Assembly: GCF_016093275.1 (NCBI RefSeq)
Contig: NZ_JAEDAK010000014.1
Location: 1-64,000 of the forward strand
Reading direction: 5' to 3'
Origin: Inhella proteolytica
Lineage (GTDB): Bacteria; Pseudomonadota; Gammaproteobacteria; Burkholderiales; Burkholderiaceae_C
DNA length: 64,000 nt
This document shows, in pieces, positions 61,543 through 64,000 of the stretch. The notes beneath the pieces were generated by a model. That model was not told where the DNA came from and did not search any database. It worked only from the letters and a program-made list of their open reading frames with translations. The stretch's first letter is position 1. Every line of letters starts with the position of its first letter. The translations under genes and the position numbers were made by a program.

Positions 61543-62454
61543 ATGCCAGTCTACAGCATGACCGGGTATGCCAGTGCCCTGGGGCAACCCCCGCAAAACC
61601 CGGATCAAGTGCCCGCGCCGCAACTCGCGGTCGAGCTGCGCTCGGTCAACGGACGCTTTCTGGATCTATCTCTTCGTTTGCCCGACGAACTGCGCCACCT
61701 GGAGCCCCCCATCCGCGACGCGATTGCGCAGGGCATCCGGCGCGGCAAGGTGGAATTGCGCATCGCCGCCGGGCGCGAGGGCGACCACGCCCTGCCTCGC
61801 CTGAACCCGGGCACCCTGGATCAACTGGCCGAACTCCAAAGTCAGTTGCGGGCGCGCTTTCCGTCTGCCAGCCCCTTTGCCGTTCAGGAATTGCTGCATT
61901 GGTGCCGTCAGGGCAGCACCCAACCGGCCTGGGACGACGGCTGGTTATTGAAATTGGTTCAACAGTGCGTGGACGGCCTGCGCGAGGCGCGCGCGCGTGA
62001 AGGCGACCGGCTGACCCTGATCCTCCTGGACAAGATTGCGCAACTGCGGGTTTTGGCCGAACGCGCCGAGCCGCTTGTGCCCGCCGTGGTGCAGCGCCAT
62101 CAGGAGCGCTTCCTGCAGCGCTGGCAGGAGGCCCTCAACCAGGCCGGCGCCCTGGCCCATGCCGAGCTTTCAGAGGCTGCGCGCGAGCGCGCCTTGTCGG
62201 AGGCGGCGGCCCATGCCATCCGCATCGATGTGGCCGAAGAGCTGGCCCGGCTGCGCGCCCACCTGGATGAGATCGAGGCCCAGCTGCGCAAGGGCGGAGA
62301 ACTGGGCAAGCGGCTGGACTTTCTGATCCAGGAGCTGCATCGTGAAGCCAATACCCTGGGGTCCAAATCCACTGCACTGGAGCTGTCCGCCATTTCGGTC
62401 GACATGAAGGTGCTGATCGAACAGATGCGCGAACAAGTGCAGAACATCGAATGA
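61543..62454 (+). CDS. yicC: YicC-family endoribonuclease
   Basis: 303 aa. Starts [10 protein letters not shown] close to the ATG at 61543; [30 protein letters not shown], and the C-terminal DUF1732 part [26 protein letters not shown]. YicC of E. coli is an endoribonuclease acting with PNPase. Precedes gmk with a four-base overlap, the usual order. Divergent from the kinase gene by 33 bases. Confidence 0.95.
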   Translation: MPVYSMTGYASALGQPPQNPDQVPAPQLAVELRSVNGRFLDLSLRLPDELRHLEPPIRDAIAQGIRRGKVELRIAAGREGDHALPRLNPGTLDQLAELQSQLRARFPSASPFAVQELLHWCRQGSTQPAWDDGWLLKLVQQCVDGLREARAREGDRLTLILLDKIAQLRVLAERAEPLVPAVVQRHQERFLQRWQEALNQAGALAHAELSEAARERALSEAAAHAIRIDVAEELARLRAHLDEIEAQLRKGGELGKRLDFLIQELHREANTLGSKSTALELSAISVDMKVLIEQMREQVQNIE

Positions 62455-63089
62455 ACACACCTCTCCCCCTTGACACCCCGGGCAACCTTTTTGTCGTGTC
62501 TGCACCGAGCGGCGCCGGAAAAAGCAGCCTGGTCAATGCCCTGCTGGAGCTCGATGCCAAGCTCGCAGCCTCCATTTCGCACACCACCCGCGCCCCGCGT
62601 GGGCAAGAGCAGGATGGCCGCGAGTACTGGTTCATCAGCCGCGAGGAGTTCCGCGCCAAGATTGAGCACGATGACTTCCTTGAGTGGGCAGAGGTTGTTG
62701 GGAATCTCTACGGCACGTCGAAGGCGGGCATTGAGGCCCGCCTAGCCCACGGCGAGGACGTTGTCTTGGAGATCGATTTCCAAGGTGCGCTGCAAGTGAA
62801 GCAGATGTTCCCGATGGCGACGCTGATCTTCATCCTTCCCCCAAGTTGGGAGGAACTTCGCTTGCGATTGCAGCGCCGAGGCGACACCGAGCCAGATGTG
62901 ATCGAGCGACGCATGGCCAACGCCCGCGTCGAAGTGGCGCAGGCCAAGCACTTCGATTTCGTGGTCGTGAACGCCCTGTTCGAGACCGCCCTCTTCGATC
63001 TGAAGGCGATCGTTCACGCGCAGCGTCTAAAATACGCGGCTCAGCTCCGGCACCGCTCGGCGGTGTTCCAGGCGCTGGACCTCTGTTGA
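62451..63089 (+). CDS. gmk: guanylate kinase
   Basis: 212 aa, GMP to GDP. P-loop [76 protein letters not shown], and [17 protein letters not shown] lid. Essential nucleotide metabolism; in line with rpoZ and spoT, as in many proteobacteria. Confidence 0.97.
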   Translation: MNTPLPLDTPGNLFVVSAPSGAGKSSLVNALLELDAKLAASISHTTRAPRGQEQDGREYWFISREEFRAKIEHDDFLEWAEVVGNLYGTSKAGIEARLAHGEDVVLEIDFQGALQVKQMFPMATLIFILPPSWEELRLRLQRRGDTEPDVIERRMANARVEVAQAKHFDFVVVNALFETALFDLKAIVHAQRLKYAAQLRHRSAVFQALDLC

Positions 63090-63112
63090 CCCCTTGCTAG
63101 CAAACGAGAACC

Positions 63113-63316
63113 ATGGCCCGCATCACTGTTGAAGACTGCCTGGAAAAGATCCCCAACCGCTTCCAGCTCGTGTTGGCCGCGACCTATCGCGCCCGCATGC
63201 TCAGCCAGGGTCATTCGCCCAAGATTGAGAGCAAGAACAAGCCGGGCGTGACGGCCCTGCGCGAAATTGCCGCTGGCGAAGTGGGTCTGGAAATGCTGCG
63301 TCGCGTGCCCATCTGA
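63113..63316 (+). CDS. rpoZ: RNA polymerase omega subunit
   Basis: 67 aa. [36 protein letters not shown] and [20 protein letters not shown] match omega. Followed by a strong terminator, then spoT. ATG at 63113. Confidence 0.97.
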   Translation: MARITVEDCLEKIPNRFQLVLAATYRARMLSQGHSPKIESKNKPGVTALREIAAGEVGLEMLRRVPI

Positions 63317-63333
63317 AGCCGCACACTCTGAAA

Positions 63334-63365
63334 GAAAGGCGCCCACGGGCGCCTTTCTGTTTTTT
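63334..63365 (+). terminator. rho-independent terminator after rpoZ
   Basis: Perfect 11-bp stem gaaaggcgccc / gggcgcctttc, loop ac, followed by tgtttttt. It separates rpoZ from spoT, so spoT needs its own promoter or read-through. Confidence 0.92.
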
Positions 63366-63417
63366 CGCTTGGCACCGCACTCCAAAACCGGCCCGGGCCA
63401 TCGAGTAAATTCGACGC

Positions 63418-64000
63418 ATGCTGCGCACCTTTGCCGCTGTCCGCTGGCCGGGCAGCCGCCCCAACCGTCCCACGAACGAAACCCCGGCCACCCATGCGGC
63501 CTCGTTCGAGGTGCTGGCGCCGCACCTGAACTACCTCAGCAAGGCTGACATCAAGCGCGTGCGTGAGGCGTTCCGCTTCGCGGACAACGCCCACCTGGGC
63601 CAGCTACGTGCCAGCGGCGAGCCGTACATCACGCACCCTCTGGCGGTGGCAGGCATCTGCGCCGAATGGCGACTGGACGCCCAGGCCATCATGGCCGCGC
63701 TGATGCACGACGCCATGGAAGATTGCGGCGTCACCAAGGTCGAACTGATCGAAAAGTTCGAGGCGCCGACCGCCGAGTTGGTGGATGGCCTCACCAAGCT
63801 GGACAAGCTGCAGTTCTCCACCAAGGAGGAGTCGCAGGCTGAGTCGTTCCGCAAGATGCTGCTGGCGATGGCACGCGACGTGCGGGTCATCCTGATCAAG
63901 CTGGCCGACCGCCTGCACAACATGCGCACGATGGACGCGATGGCACCCGCCAAGCAGCGACGCATCGCGCGCGAGACGCTCGAGATCTTTGCGCCTATCG
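63418..64000 (+). CDS. spoT: (p)ppGpp synthetase/hydrolase SpoT, 5' part
   Basis: The ATG at 63418 opens 194 codons to the window end. After a 25-residue lead comes the HD hydrolase domain: AFRFADNAHLGQLRASGEPY ITHPLAVAGI, ALMHDAMEDCGVT (HD), MLLAMARDVRVILIKLADRL HNMRTM (the ED/D motif). Metal-binding residues are intact, so hydrolase activity is expected. Synthetase, TGS and ACT domains lie beyond the window. Gene order gmk-rpoZ-spoT is standard. Confidence 0.95.
   Translation, partial: MLRTFAAVRWPGSRPNRPTNETPATHAASFEVLAPHLNYLSKADIKRVREAFRFADNAHLGQLRASGEPYITHPLAVAGICAEWRLDAQAIMAALMHDAMEDCGVTKVELIEKFEAPTAELVDGLTKLDKLQFSTKEESQAESFRKMLLAMARDVRVILIKLADRLHNMRTMDAMAPAKQRRIARETLEIFAPI

Overview
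The window is high-GC, densely packed betaproteobacterial DNA, most likely Burkholderiales (Sphaerotilaceae/Comamonadaceae-like). Supporting signs are the run rph - PP2C phosphatase - Ser/Thr kinase - yicC - gmk - rpoZ - spoT, a kynBUA operon for tryptophan degradation, a PEP-CTERM protein, and many ATGA start/stop overlaps. The genus cannot be fixed by reading alone.

Left part (1-16.4 kb): the tail of an IS110-type transposase, an AT-richer membrane-protein gene, a compact three-gene module with a HELGH metalloprotease-like protein bracketed by two copies of a ~110 bp intergenic repeat, kynB-kynU-kynA, an M24 aminopeptidase, a LytS/LytTR two-component pair, a run of four small genes behind a perfect LexA-type palindrome, an MFS transporter with a 50-residue gene just behind it, and two divergent LysR regulators.

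Centre (16.4-47.9 kb): a ~31.5 kb genomic island. An intact tRNA-Ser(CGA) stands at 47946-48036. An exact 63-bp copy of its 3' half, with the neighbouring terminator, lies at 16424-16486 in the same orientation, and a tyrosine-recombinase remnant sits beside the intact tRNA. The cargo is an integrated nitric-oxide / copper / cytochrome-c programme. It has nsrR divergent from ncgABC-nirK (the arrangement known from Nitrosomonas), followed by cusBA and System II cytochrome c maturation (resB/ccs1-ccsA). On the other side of nsrR is a divergent cbb3-like oxidase with a CcoS-like segment fused to its CcoN-like subunit, two c-type cytochromes, a group III truncated haemoglobin, a SCO protein and a membrane protein. 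Further cargo is hemerythrin-like and DUF2249 proteins, a TonB-receptor/beta-propeller/thioredoxin-like operon, a CecR-YbhGFS-like exporter operon and sodC.

Five 19-bp imperfect inverted repeats resembling NsrR operators (16911, 27268, 38754, 39600, 45852) lie just upstream of separate island transcription units, mostly on top of plausible -10/-35 elements. The simplest reading is that the island carries its own NO-sensing repressor and regulon: nitrite reduction by NirK, NO handling or respiration by the oxidase and globin, copper supply and efflux, and haem attachment, all on one mobile unit.

Right part (48-64 kb): ordinary backbone with serS, ispH, an FKBP-type isomerase, radC, an Smr-domain gene, a group II truncated haemoglobin, flhG-like and GGDEF genes, cheR-cheD-cheB, hemW-rdgB-rph-phosphatase-kinase, and yicC-gmk-rpoZ-spoT (the last cut by the window end).
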